The position numbers and the translations under genes are program-made. This document shows positions 4,485 through 5,188 of a stretch of 5,188 nt of DNA, piece after piece. The stretch's first letter is position 1, and every line of letters starts with the position of its first letter. Source of the DNA: Candidatus Heimdallarchaeota archaeon (GTDB taxonomy: Archaea > Asgardarchaeota > Heimdallarchaeia > Heimdallarchaeales > Kariarchaeaceae); contig WAMJ01000202.1 in NCBI GenBank assembly GCA_015522385.1, forward strand, positions 1 through 5,188, in the 5' to 3' direction. A model generated the notes under the pieces. That model made no database searches. It was given only the letters and a program-made list of their open reading frames with translations, and had not been told where the DNA came from.

Positions 4485-5188
4485 TCATTCAAGGATCAAT
4501 TTTATTATTGGATCAACAGAGAGGATACTTTTGATCTCACTAGGTGAAACAGATAGCGTGATGACTCGCGACCGGCCATATCTTCCCTTGCTAACAACAC
4601 TAGTGGAAATCATCCCCAAAAGATCTAGGTCATTAATTAAATCTCCTACCCGTCTCTGGGTCAAAGAATCCATCCCTATCTTTGAACATATCTCGACATA
4701 GTGCTCGTAGACCTCACTTGATTTTATTGGGTCTCCCTTCTCTCTTCTTTCATCAAGGATAGTTGTGCTGATCAAAACCAGTTTTGCTTGGAGTGGTAGA
4801 GATCTTGTCACCTCCATGACCGCATTCGATTCTATTATGTTTTGGGCGGTTTCAATGTCCTTTTCTGTAATTTGATCTCGTGCTTCACTTTCGACCAATT
4901 CACCAGCAACCCTTATTAGGTCTATAGCTCTTCTTGCATCTCCATGCTCCTGAGCAGCAGCAGCAGCAGCTTTGTTAAGGGCTGGTGTCGAAAGTACACC
5001 GTCATATAAACCTTCTTTTGCCCTCTCCTTAATGATACGCTCAATCTGGGGTTTTGTGTAGGGGTCGAAGGTAATTTCTCGCTCTGTTAAGGTGCTCCTC
5101 ACTCTTGCATCCATCAGGTGCTTGAACTGAAGGTCATTGGTTATTCCAATAAGACTGATCGATGAATTCTGGAGATCCGAGTTCATCC
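4485..5188 (-). CDS. cdc6: Orc1/Cdc6 replication initiator, C-terminal part (N-terminus outside window)
   Basis: This is the archaeal origin-binding AAA+ ATPase that marks origins and recruits the MCM helicase. At least 233 residues are visible, and the family is usually about 400, so the Walker A and B half lies beyond the right edge; the methionine at 5186 is internal. Numbered from it: sensor 1 SLIGITND (11-18); the DARVRS segment (26-31) with R28 and R30, where the family's arginine finger lies; the lid helices (about 45-100) with sensor 2 GDARRA (82-87); a linker helix (about 107-130); and the winged-helix DNA-binding domain (about 130-220), with SLTQRRVGDLINDLDLLGMI as recognition-helix region and the wing SKGRYGRSRVITL. 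All visible core motifs look intact. The lid carries six consecutive alanines from a GCT repeat. Archaeal origins often lie upstream of cdc6, which here is outside the window; no clear origin box is visible inside it. Confidence 0.96.
   Translation of the reverse strand, partial: MNSDLQNSSISLIGITNDLQFKHLMDARVRSTLTEREITFDPYTKPQIERIIKERAKEGLYDGVLSTPALNKAAAAAAQEHGDARRAIDLIRVAGELVESEARDQITEKDIETAQNIIESNAVMEVTRSLPLQAKLVLISTTILDERREKGDPIKSSEVYEHYVEICSKIGMDSLTQRRVGDLINDLDLLGMISTSVVSKGRYGRSRVITLSVSPSEIKSILSVDPIIKLILE
4953..4970 (-). repeat. (GCT)6 trinucleotide repeat encoding six alanines in Cdc6
   Basis: On the coding strand six identical GCT codons run in a row, in frame, just before QEHGDARRA (sensor 2). 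The family commonly has one to three alanines here. Identical codons suggest slippage-driven expansion rather than selection for the residues alone. The helix should tolerate it because alanine is helix-forming and the flanking motifs are intact. Confidence 0.9.

Noticed and set aside
4598..4610. CACTAGTGGAAAT, similar to an archaeal mini origin recognition box
   Set aside because: Only about 9 of 13 positions fit the consensus as I remember it, it is a single copy, and it lies in cdc6 coding sequence, so chance is the simplest reading.
4429..4701. + strand 90-codon frame opposite the cdc6 3' end
   Set aside because: Antisense to the conserved winged-helix domain and lacking its own signals.
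1..5188. CRISPR array, insertion sequence or integration site
   Set aside because: No regularly spaced direct repeats, no transposase or integrase, and no duplicated tRNA 3' end were visible. The tRNA-Asp 3' end is a possible attachment site in principle, but no second copy is in the window.

Overview
The window is archaeal chromosomal DNA. The firmest sign is the C-terminal half of an Orc1/Cdc6 replication initiator at the right edge. Other signs are several TATA-like boxes about 26-31 bases before start codons (leaderless-type promoters) and a tRNA-Asp without an encoded CCA end. The sequence is AT-rich by eye. An Arf-like small GTPase with the NKQD and DVGGQ signatures, encoded with its own partner gene, makes an Asgard archaeon or a near relative an attractive guess. 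That assignment is inference; nothing here proves the lineage.

Layout, left to right. (1) Positions 1-558, + strand: the C-terminal 185 codons of an unrecognised protein that enters from outside the window. The frame is open from base 1, so the gene is longer than any start inside the window suggests. (2) 548-1456, - strand: a short, ACT-less D-3-phosphoglycerate dehydrogenase (serA), best started at a GTG behind an AGGAG ribosome site. Its 3' end overlaps the previous gene tail to tail by 11 bp. (3) 1526-2323 and 2320-2898, - strand: a two-gene unit. The upstream gene encodes an Arf-like GTPase. The downstream gene encodes an uncharacterised 265-residue protein with a CPKC knuckle, and the two join by a GTGA start/stop overlap. 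(4) 2899-3368: a 470 bp non-coding stretch holding the GTPase promoter, several short hairpins, only very small open frames, and the likely tRNA promoter. (5) 3369-3442, + strand: tRNA-Asp(GTC). (6) 3424-4443, - strand: a 339-residue unknown basic protein whose last codons run antisense into the tRNA T arm and acceptor stem. (7) 4485-5188, - strand: cdc6/orc1, cut by the window edge.

How the genes relate. Most protein genes lie on the - strand, but promoter signals suggest separate transcription units: cdc6; the 339-residue protein with its own TATA box 41 bp downstream of cdc6; and the GTPase-partner pair, possibly continuing into serA 69 bp on. The GTPase and its translationally coupled partner are the best candidate for an undescribed functional unit, probably a GTP switch and its regulator or effector. 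Serine biosynthesis (serA) and replication initiation (cdc6) look like neighbours by location, not by function.
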